Assembly: GCA_964019695.1 (NCBI GenBank)
Contig: OZ026526.1
Location: 12,111,754-12,175,753, forward strand
Reading direction: 5' to 3'
Source: Loripinus fragilis
Taxonomy: Eukaryota > Mollusca > Bivalvia > Lucinida > Lucinidae
DNA: 64,000 nt
In this document: one piece after another, positions 31,162 through 43,345 of the stretch
Numbering within the stretch: the first letter of the stretch is position 1
Layout: each line of letters starts with the position of its first letter
The notes under the pieces: generated by a model
Seen by the model: only the letters and a program-made list of their open reading frames with translations
Database searches by the model: none
Told to the model about the DNA's origin: nothing
Program-made: the position numbers and the translations under genes

Positions 31162-31438
31162 AATATACTGAACCACACTTCTAACGCAAAATCATACTGA
31201 ATCTTAAATACTCCATATATTATTTCATCCATTGTAAACTATTGTAAAGCAATATTATCAAAAATTTAAACACTTATTTTTGAAAAATGAAAGTAGAACT
31301 TTATAAGTGAATCATTGTCTTTGAATCATAACCTGATTGAGTGAATGTCCGCCATAACCTTTGAATGGTACAATAATTTCGGCAGGACTTCATTTATTAA
31401 TCTGAAACATTTTGCGTTGGAAGTGTGGTTCAGTATAT
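31162..31438. mobile_element. 277-bp MITE with ~28-bp inverted ends
   Basis: Left 'tatactgaaccacacttcta' and right '...agtgtggttcagtata' are reverse complements with one or two mismatches over about 28 bp. TA occurs at both outer ends. The interior is AT-rich and non-coding. Confidence 0.55.
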
Positions 31439-31899
31439 GATCTGCTGAATTTCAGAAGAACTAAATATTTTCTTTCTTTCCCAGTAGAAGCCCATGGTTG
31501 ACATGCTAAGCCCCAAATACATATGGTACTGCACTCTTTAACTACCAGGGTTCAAGATTGGTGACAGTAGAGATGGAGAAGTGACTTCTCCCTCCCGGAA
31601 AAGCTTGCACAATGAGTCTCCCTAAAAAAAAATATTTTTTTTTTGTGAGGGAGACTCCCACTTCTCCCTGAATCCCATTTAGGGTGAAGTTTCCGCCCCT
31701 AGGGCGACTATTTCGATCTAGTCGCCCCCTAACTTTTTCCCTGACTACAGAAGAATTGCCAAAAAACTATGATCTCAATCTATAAGCTACTTCAACTAAT
31801 ACTCAAAACTGTCAAACTCTTACAATCGTGTTTGTTTTATTTTTGTAAAACTCTAACAAACAGGTCAGGGCATCTCAACCTTTTTGAGATATGCAATTT

Positions 31900-32070
31900 C
31901 TTTGAAACAATAAACATGGGATAGTCAATATTGTATATATTGAGGGGCCACAGGATAAAATTACATTTCTTTCACTGAAGATACTTTTTGTCTTAGCAAA
32001 CGCTGCAGTGAAGACTGATGAAATGCTGCATTATGCCCAATTTCATCTGGGTCTTCACTGTTTGCCAAAA
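31900..32070. repeat. repeat V with hairpin, copy 1
   Basis: 'aataaacatgggatagtc', 'gaggggccacaggataaaat' then a hairpin 'gaaatgctgcattatgc...catctgggtcttcactgttt'. Related copies: 50420-50530 (left half), 56060-56260 and 59640-59830 (reversed). Confidence 0.5.
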
Positions 32071-32424
32071 CACTCATTTAGGAGTCACTAATACACAAAT
32101 GGTAAATTCAAATTGACTAAAACTCAAACATGCTTCATGAAAATAAGTACAAAGTTCTAATTTTTGGCTTATTTTCAAATTGATCTACTGTACTCAAATG
32201 TTTAACAGCATTTTATAAAACAGCAGAAGTGTATGAAGGTAGCTGTTGATTTATCAATACCTTGAAATTATTTTGTAATTCCTGTATTTACCAATACGTA
32301 CCTTTAAATGGTATACATTGTAATGTGAAAAAAATGGCCCTTTTTACTCCTTCCATGGTTTTAGCTATTTCTTACGAATTCGGATAACCTTCCCTGAATC
32401 ATGATCGTGGCTTTCACAATTTGG

Positions 32425-32668
32425 GCCTTGACGCAAGAAAACCTGTCTTCGGGGGTTTTCAAACAACAAAGGCACAAATCAGCCTACGCATCCGCACAGT
32501 CTGATCAGTGCCTATGTTATTCGATTATTGAAAAGTGTCATATCTAGACTTGCTACGAGCGAAATTTTAAGTTTCTAGCTAGTCTCTGTAACTGAGCAGG
32601 CTGGTTTGAATCTCACTTTGTCGGAAACCCAGAAGACAGGTTTTGTCGTGACGAGGCTCATTTAACAT
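32425..32668. repeat. repeat Q, copy at 32.5 kb
   Basis: Ends 'gaaaacctgtcttcgggggt' and 'agaagacaggttttgtcgtg' form an inverted pair. The interior includes 'cagtctgatcagtgcctat'. Confidence 0.5.
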
Positions 32669-33113
32669 CAGCCTTCAGATCTGGATGTAAACTCTAAAGA
32701 TTAAATCATGATTTTTTTTCCCGATTTTTTTTCTTTTCTTTTTTTCTTTTTTGAGAAAATTTTATAACAAAAAAATTCTGCAGACAACCAAAAAAGTATA
32801 ATTTGGGGGGGAATATAGGATATATTTCAGGGTGACCAGAAGATTACATGTTACAATAAACTATTATATATAACACAATCATGCCAAAATTTTATAATTT
32901 TACATACAAGCCATAGAAATTGATGGACCACTTTTTGCAAAATTGTCCTTTTATAACATGATTTATGGGATTCACATAAAGCCCATGTCATTCCTTTAGA
33001 CGCCATATCAAATACAAGATAGATTTTTAAGGAATTGTTTGGCAGAACAAACCCATGCAGTCTAATAGCTGAACTGTACAAGGCATATTTTTGTGACCTT
33101 GATTTTGACTATT

Positions 33114-33295
33114 TTTTACATCCAATCAACAATCTTTAAGTTAAACAGGGACGGGTCTTCCTGGGTTGAAATAGTTCTGAGCTAGGATAAATGTGTCTTG
33201 CTCAAGGACCTCAACCCAGTAACGCCGGTGAGGCACGAACCCGCGGCCTCTCTGTCATGAGTCAAGCACTTTACCACTGAGCCACTGCGCTCCCT
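33114..33295 (-). mobile_element. tRNA-derived SINE, family Sb
   Basis: Head on the minus strand GGGAGCGCAGTGGCTCAGTG; B-box region reads 'cacgaacccgcggcctc' on plus. It sits within a repeat carrying 'gtgaccttgatctaattttc' on both flanks. Confidence 0.72.
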
Positions 33296-33689
33296 TTTGT
33301 GACCTTGATCTAATTTTCAAGGTCACAAGGGTTGTAACTATGAAGTGGGTGGAGGACATATGATTTCTTTTGAAGGCTCCATCCATGCAGTTTATTGTGT
33401 GACTAGAATTTGGTGTCATTGACCTAATTTTCAAGGTCTCAATCATATATCTATGAAATGGGTGTCAGGAGAGGGGGACATATGTTTTCTGCTGAATAAC
33501 CAACAATTTATTTCAAAGACAGATAAAAAGTTACAATTTTTTAGAACATGCACCGTATAATGCTATATAGTGTTTATATATGCAGGTATTATGTATATAT
33601 TGTTTGAGTTTGTTTGATGAAAGATTAAAAACTTGGTTTCACAGCATAAAATCATAATTCCACATTGTATGCATATGTTTACTTAACCC

Positions 33690-33800
33690 TTGACCTCATA
33701 GAGGTGCCTTTTAACCCTTTTGCAAACATGTAGACCTAGGTCAGGCAGCTCTTGTAAGAGCTGCCTGATCAGGATCTACTCTGTTTGCCAATGGAAATAT
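33690..33800. repeat. hairpin family P3, copy 2
   Basis: Centre CAGGCAGCTCTTGTAAGAGCTGCCTG with 'tgcaaacatgtagacc' and 'tctactctgtttgcc' outside. Confidence 0.6.
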
Positions 33801-34009
33801 GATATATCTGATCCTACGCAAACAGACCTGACAAGACATTTCTTCTATGTACAAATGTAAAATTGCTGAATTTCTAAAATGGTATCTTCAGGCTGATGAT
33901 CAAATGGACTTATTCATTCTAGAGATCAATTAGAGATCAATAAATGATTTATTGAAGCAAAACACAAAGTCCCTGACCAGAAGACTAGCCTATATGGGAC
34001 TATTTTGTT

Positions 34010-34482
34010 TGCTTTTGGTTTGAAGTCCCTGTCAACAGCTATGGTCACACCTAACCACACTTTGTCCTGACTATAAGCGGTTAACCAGTACTTTGTGCAC
34101 ATACTTTCGCCTGTAACTAACAACAAGTTACAACCCTTCTTGTGGGGAGCGCAGTGGCTCAGTGGTAGAGTGCTTGACTCGAGACCCAGGGGCAGCGGGT
34201 TCGAGCCTCACTGGCGTCACTACGTTGTGGTCCTTGAGCAAGACACATTTATCCTAGTTTAGTACTGGTTCAACCCAGGAAGACCCGTCCCTGTTTAACT
34301 GAAAGATTGTTGATGGGATGTAAAGAATCAAATCAAACAAAACAAACAAACAAAACAACCCTTCTTGAATTAGTAGAAGGGAGAATGATCATGATCAATC
34401 ACCACAAAAGTATGGGACTGGGCCCGGATGAAACTTGCAAGCCCTGGATCTGCTACAGATTGCGTTACAGGGCCATGTCACA
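34010..34482 (-). mobile_element. tRNA-derived SINE Sa, split by an Sb SINE
   Basis: Right-hand part 34356-34482 carries the degraded head ('gggactgggcccggatgaaa' on plus), left part 34010-34142 the body and tail ('caacagctatggtcacacct'). CAACCCTTCTTG at 34131-34142 and 34356-34367 flanks the Sb insert. Minus strand. Confidence 0.7.
34143..34355 (+). mobile_element. tRNA-derived SINE Sb inside an Sa SINE
   Basis: Head 'gggagcgcagtggctcagtg', B box 'gcgggttcgagcctc', body 'ccttgagcaagacacattta', tail 'gaatcaaatcaaacaaaac'. Perfect 12-bp duplication CAACCCTTCTTG on both sides. One of only three Sb copies against the gene's strand. Confidence 0.8.
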
Positions 34483-34639
34483 AAAATCACTAATCATTAT
34501 AAAAAAAAGTTTGGCTACAGAAGGGGCCAAATTAGTCCCTTAATGCATGTAGCTCTCTTACTGAAACATTTGTGGCAATGTTAAGCGCTCAATGAGTGTA
34601 ATTCTTTAAATTCCTGTATGTTATTATATTTGAGCTGCA

Positions 34640-34870
34640 ACATGTGATTTCCAACAATGTGGTTTATGCGACCAGCAAAGGCTCAGACCAGCCTGAGCAT
34701 ACACTCAGTCTGATCAGAGCCTTTGCTAGTCACTTGAATATTCTAAGACCATAAGGCTAATGACCGAACATCATTTGGAGTTTCTAAGCTTCAAAGGAGG
34801 CTGCACAGGCTCGTCTCAGTCTACACTTGTCAAAATGCCACATTGCTGGAAATCACATGTCGCGCCTCAT
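34640..34870. repeat. repeat U, copy 1
   Basis: Ends 'acatgtgatttccaacaatg' and 'cattgctggaaatcacatgt' are reverse complements. Interior hairpin 'gcaaaggctcagacc'/'ctgatcagagcctttgc'. A diverged copy lies at 44750-45045. Confidence 0.55.
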
Positions 34871-35037
34871 TTGTCTTTTATGGGCTCTTTGAAGAATATC
34901 ATTATTGTTTTTCATGTCTGACTAATTTACTTCTAGCACTCAAAGAGTTGACCCTAAATTGAATACATGTATTATTTTTTAACTTTTTAAACAAACTTTT
35001 CCACAATTTAGATTAATCATTTTCAGATTATTTTTTG

Positions 35038-35237
35038 TGTTGATGTTTTAAGTCCCATTTAACAATTTTTTCAGTCATATTGGGACATTTTTCCTATCTT
35101 CCTTAATTGAACCGGTACTAAGCAGAGGATAATACATCTTGCTTAAGGGCACAACCCAGTGCCTCCGGTGAGTCTCCAACTAGCAATCCTTCGTTCCCCC
35201 GGCTAACACTCTACCAACTGAGCCACTGCACTCCTCA
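35038..35237 (-). mobile_element. tRNA-derived SINE, Sb-related
   Basis: Minus-strand head GGAGTGCAGTGGCTCAGTTG with the same body as Sb ('cttgcttaagggcacaaccc' on plus) but a diverged B-box region. Confidence 0.62.
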
Positions 35238-35654
35238 ACCATTTTTGATTGTCAAGAGTGAAATCAAGATGCTCAGCTGTACAGATCAGCCAGAATCTTG
35301 TCAAGAGTGAAATGAAGATGCTCAGATACACAGAATCTAGAACATTAGACTGTAGCATGTATGCAATAGCGTAGCCAGAACGCTGAAAAAGTTACGCATA
35401 TTAAAAAAAGAATACTGTATCAAGCAAAAATTCTCCACAATTACGTCCCTTTTCAAAATGGAAACTTCTCTTAGAGGAAAGAATTCGCTCCAAGAGGGAG
35501 CAAATTCTTTCCTTTAAGAGCAGTTCCTTAAGGTATGGAAAATCACTTTTACCATATTAGGTGAGCTCCCTTGAGTGTTACTATTTTTATTATGCATGTG
35601 CGTATACTGCGTAATGGGCGCTTCACCGGTACCAATGTGTATGTACCTATTATA

Positions 35655-35890
35655 TGGGCCTCAACTACAGAAAACCTGTGTCTTCAGGGGTTTGTGAACA
35701 GACTAAGGCACAGACCAGCCTGCACATTTGTCCAGTCTGATCTGCCTCTTTGTTATCAACGCTTATTGGAAAGTATCATCACCTAGGCTTGCTACAAGTG
35801 AAATTTCAATTTTCACTCTAGTCTCCGTAGCTATGCAAGCTGGCTTGAATCTCACTTTGTCGGAAACCCCGAAGACAGGTCTTCTCTTGT
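35655..35890. repeat. repeat Q, copy at 35.7 kb
   Basis: 'cctgtgtcttcaggggtttg' and 'cggaaaccccgaagacaggt' at its ends; interior 'cagtctgatctgcctctttg'. Confidence 0.5.
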
Positions 35891-36344
35891 TTATGGCCGT
35901 GTTCCTTGGCTATAAAAGGTCTCATTACTGTGGTAGTAAAAAGCACACACAGGCTGCACCTTTGAAGTTAATATTAATGTGTTTTATAAACTATAACAGG
36001 CATTCTTTTGACAGGGTTTAGGCTTCTAAGAAAAGATAATAAAATGTTATTGTCACCGATAAAACTTGATCACATGTTTTTCTAAGAAATGCAAATAAAT
36101 CAAACACTGGTCAGATGGATCCAAGGGGAAGTAATAGGTGCTGCCATATATGAAACTACTCTGTTTCTTTTAAAGTTTAGAAAATGGGTGACCTCCCTTT
36201 GCAATAGTTTAAGGACAAAAAAGTTAATATGGCTTTGCTATTAAGATTTACTTATGTAATCCATTCTGTTAGCCAGCGGGTCACAAATTAAGGACATTTG
36301 CGCACTGTCAAAACCATGAAATTGATCCCAAGCTATAAATTAAA

Positions 36345-36610
36345 AAGAGGATCTTACATGAGTGCTCATGTTTTTTTAATTTATGAAACGAGTTGGGGAA
36401 AAGCGATAAAATGCGAGGCTTGCAGAGTGTTATATGTTAGATTACTATGAAATCTCATTTCTGTCGTAATAAAGTTTAAGATCTTGTCGTTATGAATGCA
36501 ATATTGTTATGGACGTCATTTCATAATGCTACCCGAAAATCTGTTAACCACTAGTGGTTTATCGATTTTAATGCATGGCCTTATTTCACTCCCAGACGCG
36601 ACATCATATG
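36345..36610. repeat. repeat T3, copy 2
   Basis: 'cttacatgagtgctcatg', 'aaatgcgaggcttgc', 'tatggacgtcatttcat' and 'ccactagtggtttatcgatt' match the 5.4 and 51.8 kb copies. Confidence 0.55.
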
Positions 36611-36895
36611 ATAAACGTACTTTATTTTTAAGTAAATGGATATATTATTTTAACTCTTTGAGTGCAATAACCGTTAATTACTCAGACAGAAATATTGAGC
36701 ATGCATATCTTCTGAGATGTTTTAAACCAGAATCACTGCAGGTTGAGCCTTCGGGTGCTCCTGGACATAAAACCAAATAACAATTAAACCCACTCTGCCT
36801 AGAACTAACAGCAACAAACAGAATATTGAGCATGTGCAAACAAAAATAGACGCAGACTTCTCTGATGATCTCTGATCTGTCATGCAAGGACTGTT

Positions 36896-37190
36896 CATGC
36901 GCGGATCCAGAAAGTTTTGTCAGAGGGGGTCCAACTCTGCAACTCTGATGTTTTTTTTATTTGTTATTTAGGGGAGAGAGGACCCAATTACCACTAAAAA
37001 CAGGCCATCATTGGCCCACCAGCGAAACGGCATTTATATGGCGTTTCGCTGGCGTGCTGATGATGGCCCAACATTGAATGCTTGTTTGGTAGCTTTGAGA
37101 ATTTCTAGAATTTCAGGAGATCTGGTCCAGAATTGCTAAGAAACCCTATATTTTTGTGATTTTTCAGGGGGGGTGGGTCGGGTTGACTAT
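36896..37190. repeat. repeat T2, copy 1
   Basis: 'catgcgcggatccagaaagt' at the left; core hairpin 'ccaccagcgaaacggcattt' folding on 'atggcgtttcgctggcg'. The right terminus is not clear. Related: 39376-39700, 40042-40303, 53278-53632 and 57415-57718. Confidence 0.52.
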
Positions 37191-37240
37191 CTAAGATGAT
37201 CATCATCTAGATTATTCCATTCAGAAATCCAACAATCATA

Positions 37241-37456
37241 GCTAACTCTTTGCATGCTGGGTAATTTTTCATGCTTTTGTTGTCATCTGCTGACTTTTTG
37301 CATAATAAGTTTTTCAAAAAAATCTTTGAGTGTCAAATGAGCTGGATCCAAATCAGGACAGACAGAACGAACCAACGTTCTGTCCGTCCTGATCAGGATC
37401 CAAACTGTTAACAAAGGTTATATGCCAACACCAAAAGTCACCGCTAGCAAGTTAAT
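37241..37456. repeat. hairpin family P1
   Basis: 'gctaactctttgcatgctgg' to 'gtcaccgctagcaagttaat'; enlarged tip with 'cagacagaacgaaccaacgt' before the return stem. Confidence 0.62.
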
Positions 37457-37459
37457 AAG

Positions 37460-38030
37460 TGAAAATACATAATGCCTTTGGGTTTTGCGGCGTCTGATCT
37501 GGTTTTGCACTGTTTGTCGATGTCCTACAAAAAGGACACTTGGCTAATATGGGTAAATATCAAGCAGTTTTTTTTTCATAAATCAATTTTTTTTTTACAA
37601 ACTTAATTGTCTGATATTACAACTTGCATCATTTCCTGTTAGTAATCAGCTGTTTGCAAGGAATTTTTTAAACAAAACTAGGCTCAGAAGTCTGATGTTT
37701 TAAAATGAAAATATGTTACAAAATTAATTGTCTGGTTATAAATTGCAGCAGGCTACATTTTAAACAAAACTAGTCTCAGTAGTCTCCGTTATATCAAGCT
37801 ATTTTTGGAAACAATGTTTTCTCAAAACATCTGTTTCCAATGGTATCATATACACAAAATGCACACAAAATCCCCATATCATCGAACCCCCGTTCAACAT
37901 TGCTACCCAGTCCGCTACCTATACCATTACAGCCTGTGTAAGTCGCTGGGAACCAAATGTTCTTAATGCAAACAACCTTTGTCCTGTTGCTAGACAAAAA
38001 CAATATTGGTATTTTATTAGTTTGTTGCGG
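37460..38030. repeat. diverged units also found at 46.7-47.0 kb
   Basis: 'ttaattgtctgatattacaa', 'aacaaaactaggctcagaag' and 'tctccgttatatcaagctat' recur at 46690-47010. Short direct repeats; non-coding. Confidence 0.4.
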
Positions 38031-39330
38031 TTTTCAGCTCTGAAATGTAAACCCAACGGTCAGAAAAACGTTGTTGTGCTTGAAAACTTGATAATTGAAA
38101 GCTTACATATGATTGAAACAGAATTATAAGTTTATTTGTACATCAAACGGAGAGGGTCTCAACGGGGTACCTTAAAAATCAGTGTTTCGTTTGTTAAAAT
38201 TACGCTTTAATCAGTTTAATTTAAGAGAAATCAGTGATAAAAAAATTATTTTGTAATGCTGAATGTGCTTACTGGTAAAAATGAGTTTTATGAAGACGCT
38301 AATTTGTAAAAATTTGGGACAAATTCGCAAATCAGTAAACCCCATTGGATGCCTCAAACCAGCGTCAGAAAAACAATGCCTTAGCATGAGAAAACCTGCT
38401 CTTGTACGACGAAGAACCGCTTGCAATATCTATGATGCAGCCAGATATTGCAGATAAAAGCACAATATCTTGCAATCTTTTTTTATCATTATACTTTTCT
38501 ATGCTTTTAAACATTACGAGACGGACAATAAACGCAGCCCTGTCCTTTTGTCATAAACGTGAAGAAGACACGTTTTCTTGTGGATTGCTAATGTTTTCCC
38601 GCCCTTTATGAACCTGACCGCCACTAAAATAGTTCTAAAAATATAGTGCGCTAGGTATAAGTTTTTATGGACAGAATGATAGCAGTGGCATTTGAAATTA
38701 AGTCAATTGCATGAAAAGACATTGTCGATAGACAGAAACGAATAATAATAATAAAATAAATACACCTTAACTTTCGTTTCGTTTCGCGCAGAGTAGATTT
38801 ACACAAGTATTAGCTTTTCAAAAAAGCTGGCGGTTGTTTAGCCATATTATTGTATGTGTTCTTGCACACTGCATGCTTCCATTTTGAGCTTCTCGAGCAT
38901 ATCCATGTAGATTTGTTCTAAGATCTGATTATTTACGTTTGAACTGTAATTTTTTTACCATTAAACACATTCTTCCAGCGAGTATGTTGCTTGAGCTTAA
39001 GCACCCAGCTTATGCATGGTATGTTATGGTAATGTATCTAGCATGAACGTTATTTGACAACATTGGACAGCCCGTTTTTCTAAAACTGATGCCAGAAATC
39101 AAGGCCTAGTCTTATATACATAATGAAAGACTGAAACCATCAATAGTTGACTTAAAGTCGCGATAATCACTGTGTCTCAACTCGGACCAGGGTCCGGGGT
39201 CTCAACATTTGTTTTCCACTAACATATTGCAGAATCATATACCTCATCATGTTTTGAGGTGTCACTAGATGCTCCGGGAATGGAAAATGAACAATTGCAT
39301 GAAAAAAAACCCTGTCCTTCGGGATTGGCT
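38031..39330. other. intron sequence without recognised feature
   Basis: No known repeat or exon recognised. Several short open frames on both strands at 38.2-38.6 kb lack family resemblance and codon structure. Confidence 0.3.
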
Positions 39331-39375
39331 TTACTGTTGACTTGAAAATTTGGATATCGCAAGTGGATCTATCAT

Positions 39376-39700
39376 ACGCATGCGCGGATCCAGAGGGGTA
39401 TGGGGGCCCGGACCACCTGGAAAATCAAAAAATCTATAGGTTTCAATTGAAATTAGCATTTGGACCCCACACCCCCTGGAAAAATTTGGACCCCCCTCCT
39501 CTGAAAAATGATAGACCCCCTCTGGAACCTTAAAAAATTATAGTTTTCCTTAAAATAAATTGTTGGACCCCTCTGTAAAATCGTAAAAGGCTGATGCCTA
39601 AGACAACGTTATCAGAGTGTTTTTTCTCTGTCAGTTGAGCCTGGAGCCCCCTACCCCCCCCCCCCCCCCATGACAAAAATTCCTGGATCCGCGCATGATA
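39376..39700. repeat. repeat T2, copy 2
   Basis: Bounded by 'gcatgcgcggatccagaggg' and 'cctggatccgcgcatgatac', which are reverse complements. The interior is C-rich with a poly-C run at 39654-39669. Confidence 0.6.
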
Positions 39701-40041
39701 CTACCGTAAAGTCAACATTGTTGGATGCACAGGCTCATCTTTGCCTACTAGCGTCTAATGCTCTTCACGTCGTTAAGAAAAAAAGTGAATTTCCGGTGCG
39801 ATTTTTCGGTTTTGTGACGGTGTATCGAGGCCTTTTATGCACCTACTGGAAATTTAAAAAAAGGAGTTCTGGCTGTCGCCCGCCATTTGATAAAATTGTG
39901 GGGCATTGATAGTTTGAATTTGTAAAGTAAATTTCCGAGATCCAAAACAATTTATATCACATGTTTGCGAACGTGTACGCGATCGCAATGAGCGAAAGTG
40001 ATGAGTTTACAGAAATTGTCTTTTCACGCCAGATAGCTCAT

Positions 40042-40303
40042 GGGCGGATCCAGAGGGGGACAGACCCCACCCCTGAAAAATAGGGTTTCTTAGCATACTG
40101 GTCCGGTTCCCTTTAAAATCACAAAGCTACCAAGCCAGCATTCGATGTTGGGACATCAGCGGCACGCCAGCGAAACGCCATTTAAATGGTGTTTCGCTGG
40201 CGGGCCAATGATGACCCGCATATAGTGGTGTTTGGATCCTCTCTCCCATCATCAATTAAAAAAAAGTTGTCAAAGTTGGACCCCTTTCTGGATCCGCGCA
40301 TGC
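40042..40303. repeat. repeat T2, copy 3
   Basis: 'gggcggatccagaggggg' to 'ctggatccgcgcatg'; core hairpin with GCGAAACGCCATTTAAATGG and its return GTTTCGCTGGCG. The best-preserved member. Confidence 0.62.
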
Positions 40304-40627
40304 AGCTGAGCAATTATGTTTTATGTTATGCGCCAATGCACCACGTGCTACCCAACTCTTAAAACAGCACGTGGCATGAAAGCGGCGGATTTGACCTTCA
40401 TGTCTGCGGCTGATATTATTAGCAGACAAGTTTGACCCAGACCAGGCCCGACAAAATGTTTAATTTTTGTATTCATAACAAAGGCGCTAATAAGAATGTG
40501 CGGTACCCAGGCTGATCTGCGACTTTGTTGGTCTCATACAACAAAGTCGGGGTAAAACATCTACAGACGTGTGGTAAGGATTTTTGCAAATTCTGATATG
40601 TATGTCACCGCGGATGATCTCAAAAAA

Positions 40628-40765
40628 AGTAAGTAATGGTGCAAAGATCAGGAATCGATACAATCAAGTACCACACCTGACCCAGGATACCAATGGGAAA
40701 GTGACAAACTCACAGAAGACACCACAAACGAGAGCCAAGAGGTCAGCCCTTTCCCAGCAGGTCTT
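40628..40765. repeat. repeat G, partial copy
   Basis: 'gtgcaaagatcaggaatcga' through 'gtcagccctttcccagcagg'; it stops where the 43.0 kb copy continues. Confidence 0.58.
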
Positions 40766-42750
40766 TTGCTGTTTTCATTAAGATGGATGTTATAAAGACC
40801 TTCCAATTTTCTGTAAAAAAACTAAATGGAAGGAAAATCCATCCGTATTGGAAGACTTTTCCTTCCAAAAAAGACACACGGTCTGACTGTTCATGAAAAC
40901 TGATATATTGAAAGTCGGGATACATACATCAATAGATGCGTGGTGGTTAAAATAAAGCGAATTCTTCCTGTTTACAAATTCACAGCCACCTAGTGGGGCT
41001 ATTATCCTAAATTAATGAACGTACCTTCATCTACATTCCTTCTATGCTCGCAGTTAAGCCTGAAGGCGCTGACGATTTTCCGCAGATGCACAGGCTCGTT
41101 TGAGCCTTCGCTGCTCGCATATGCGATAGGTACCATAATCTCATGAACTGGCTTATTTCATGGAAATGCCATTCATCAAGACCTAGAATCATGATACAAT
41201 CAAATTATGCTCGGATTGTGCGTCTGTGCGTACACTATCTCGGTAATCATGAACTCTCAGGACCTTCCGTATGTAGTTTCACGAGGACAGCAAGACACGC
41301 CACGATCGGCTAAACAATTTGTTAAAATGTTCCATTTGTTTGAACCTAGGAAAAGCCGTTATTACTACATTTATTGAGTTATTTACGCTCAGAAAACCGA
41401 AATTGATATTCAACTATATAAAACAAAACGTACGTAGATATCTAGAATTTGATTTGGTCTGAGCATGCTGAGTCTTCATCCACTTCAAACTTTATGTTAG
41501 TGAGCAGCGGGACCCTGATGAGATTGCGCAAACGCACATGCTCTCCTGGGCCTTGTCATAAGTACCAGCAGGCTATTTACGAAATATTCTGGTACCAGTT
41601 TATGTGAGGCACCGCGCAAGTTGATTTCGTGTCGGGTCCGAGCTGCACAAGTATAAAAATGCTTTCCGGGTCGCACGCGGCTTGGGTGTCCTATTATAAA
41701 AGATATATGACACAGAAGTAAAATGTAATTTTCCATTATTCTAAGGACACTTTTTGTAATGACCGTACAGAACATATCTCCGACGCATCGGCGACATAGG
41801 GCGTGTAAATTAGCATTCGCTCGATTTTCAGAAAACAAATTTTAATGTTATTATGCTGGATTTACGTTAGCGACCGAAGTCGTTAGATTGACAGACGAAA
41901 AGGTCTGTTTGGTGTAAGTACGCGAAAGTTAACAGGAACATATCGTAGACAGCCACGCTGATTAAAAACAAGCACCAATGAAGAAAAAAAAACGTTGTGT
42001 ACGAACTAATAGAATTGCATATAAAAAATGACTAGTGTACGAACTAATACATGACATTTAACGAACTATTCGAGTGTACGAACTAATACAAGATTTACCG
42101 TATTATGGATTCCTTGGGATAATATATTAAGATAGATTCCCAGCAAGGATGAAATAGAAAATGACTTGGTGACTAGCCTTGACAGGGACTCTTATGTTTG
42201 TTCTTTGATGTGCTGATGGTACTTTAACAAGCAGAAATAGGGTCTCTTATTCCATTCGTTCTGATTTGTTATGTATTTTATAGAGGGTCTTACACAAGTT
42301 ATCATTTCATAACAAGGTGGTAGAGTGGGGCATTTTATTTTCTGCTGAAGGTTTCTGAGAGATGGTTACTTTATTGTTGGCAGGATTAAATTTACTTGTC
42401 AAACTTTGTTGAGTGATGGGGGCCAGGAAGTATATTCTTTTCTTTGCCTTCCTCTGTGGGAGGAGTCTGACTAGACTGAATAATGTTGACCAAATACTTA
42501 AAGCTTAAGTCAATCAGTTTAGACAGGCTCAGCCTTAGGTTAGTTTAAAAAAAAAGATTTGAAATGGGCACAAATGGAAGATTCTCTCATCATATGAACT
42601 CTATTGCGAAATTAACACCTCCAAAGCTGGTTTATTTCAAAGAAAATTTACTTTGTTATTAACATAACTTCTTTGTATCAAAATTATGCAACCTGTGGCC
42701 ATAACATTATTTTTTCATTTGATGTTACTGTTATTCAGTGGAATATATCA
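40766..42750. other. intron sequence without recognised repeat
   Basis: Apart from a hairpin 'gaaggaaaatccatcc..ttggaagacttttccttcc' near 40830, little repeat structure. 'gtgtacgaactaata' occurs three times at 41997-42090. The longest frame here, 41497-41838 minus, matches no family I know. Confidence 0.3.
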
Positions 42751-42759
42751 TGTCAAAAA

Positions 42760-42955
42760 GGGAGTGCAGAGGCTCAGTGGTAGAGTGCTTGACTCGAGAC
42801 TGAGGGTTCAAGATTCACCGGCGTCACTGCGTCGTGGTCCTTGAGCAAGACGCATTTATCCTAGCTTAGTGCTGGTTCAACCAAGGAAGACCCGTCCCTG
42901 TTTAACTGAAATATTGTTGATGGGACGTAAAGAATCAAATCAAACAAACAAATCA
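42760..42955 (+). mobile_element. tRNA-derived SINE, family Sb
   Basis: 'agggagtgcagaggctcagt', a degraded B box 'agggttcaagattc', body 'cttgagcaagacgcatttat', tail 'caaatcaaacaaacaaatc'. ATCATGTCAAAAA occurs at both sides (42749-42761 and 42953-42965) and is the likely target duplication. Confidence 0.72.
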
Positions 42956-43021
42956 TGTCAAAAAATAATGTCATAGCCAGAAGTTAAATAACTCTTTGGT
43001 GACAAGAAACACAATTGGAAT

Positions 43022-43345
43022 AAAAGTAAGTAAGGGTGCAAAGATCAGGAATCAATACAATCAAGTACCACACCTGACCCAGGATACCAATGGGAGAGTG
43101 ACAAACTCACAGTAAGACACCACAAACGAGAGCCAAGAGGTCAGTCCTTTCCCAGCAGGTGACCGCAAAGCACATATAAACAGATGCACACAAAGACATA
43201 GCAAACACAAGACAGAACAAAAAACAAAAGATCCACAAAAGAAGTACCGCCTTGGAACGGTCAGTAAAATATTTTACTGGAGGGCTTAAACCGGTTTAAC
43301 GGCGCCAACCTCACCCTTAATTCAGATGTGGATCAAGACACATAG
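43022..43345. repeat. repeat G, most complete copy
   Basis: 'aagggtgcaaagatcaggaa' through 'gtaccgccttggaacggtca' to 'aattcagatgtggatcaag'. This uninterrupted copy defines the insertion in the copy at 298-2275. Confidence 0.62.

Noticed and set aside
34143..34230. possible tRNA gene
   Set aside because: A and B boxes are present, but the cloverleaf is not formed and the sequence continues into a SINE body with an A-rich tail. The same holds for all other tRNA-like heads here.
41497..41838. 113-codon open frame on the minus strand
   Set aside because: Second longest in the window, but no recognisable domain, no clear splice or start context, and an unusual Arg/Cys-rich composition. A frame this long is expected by chance in 64 kb.
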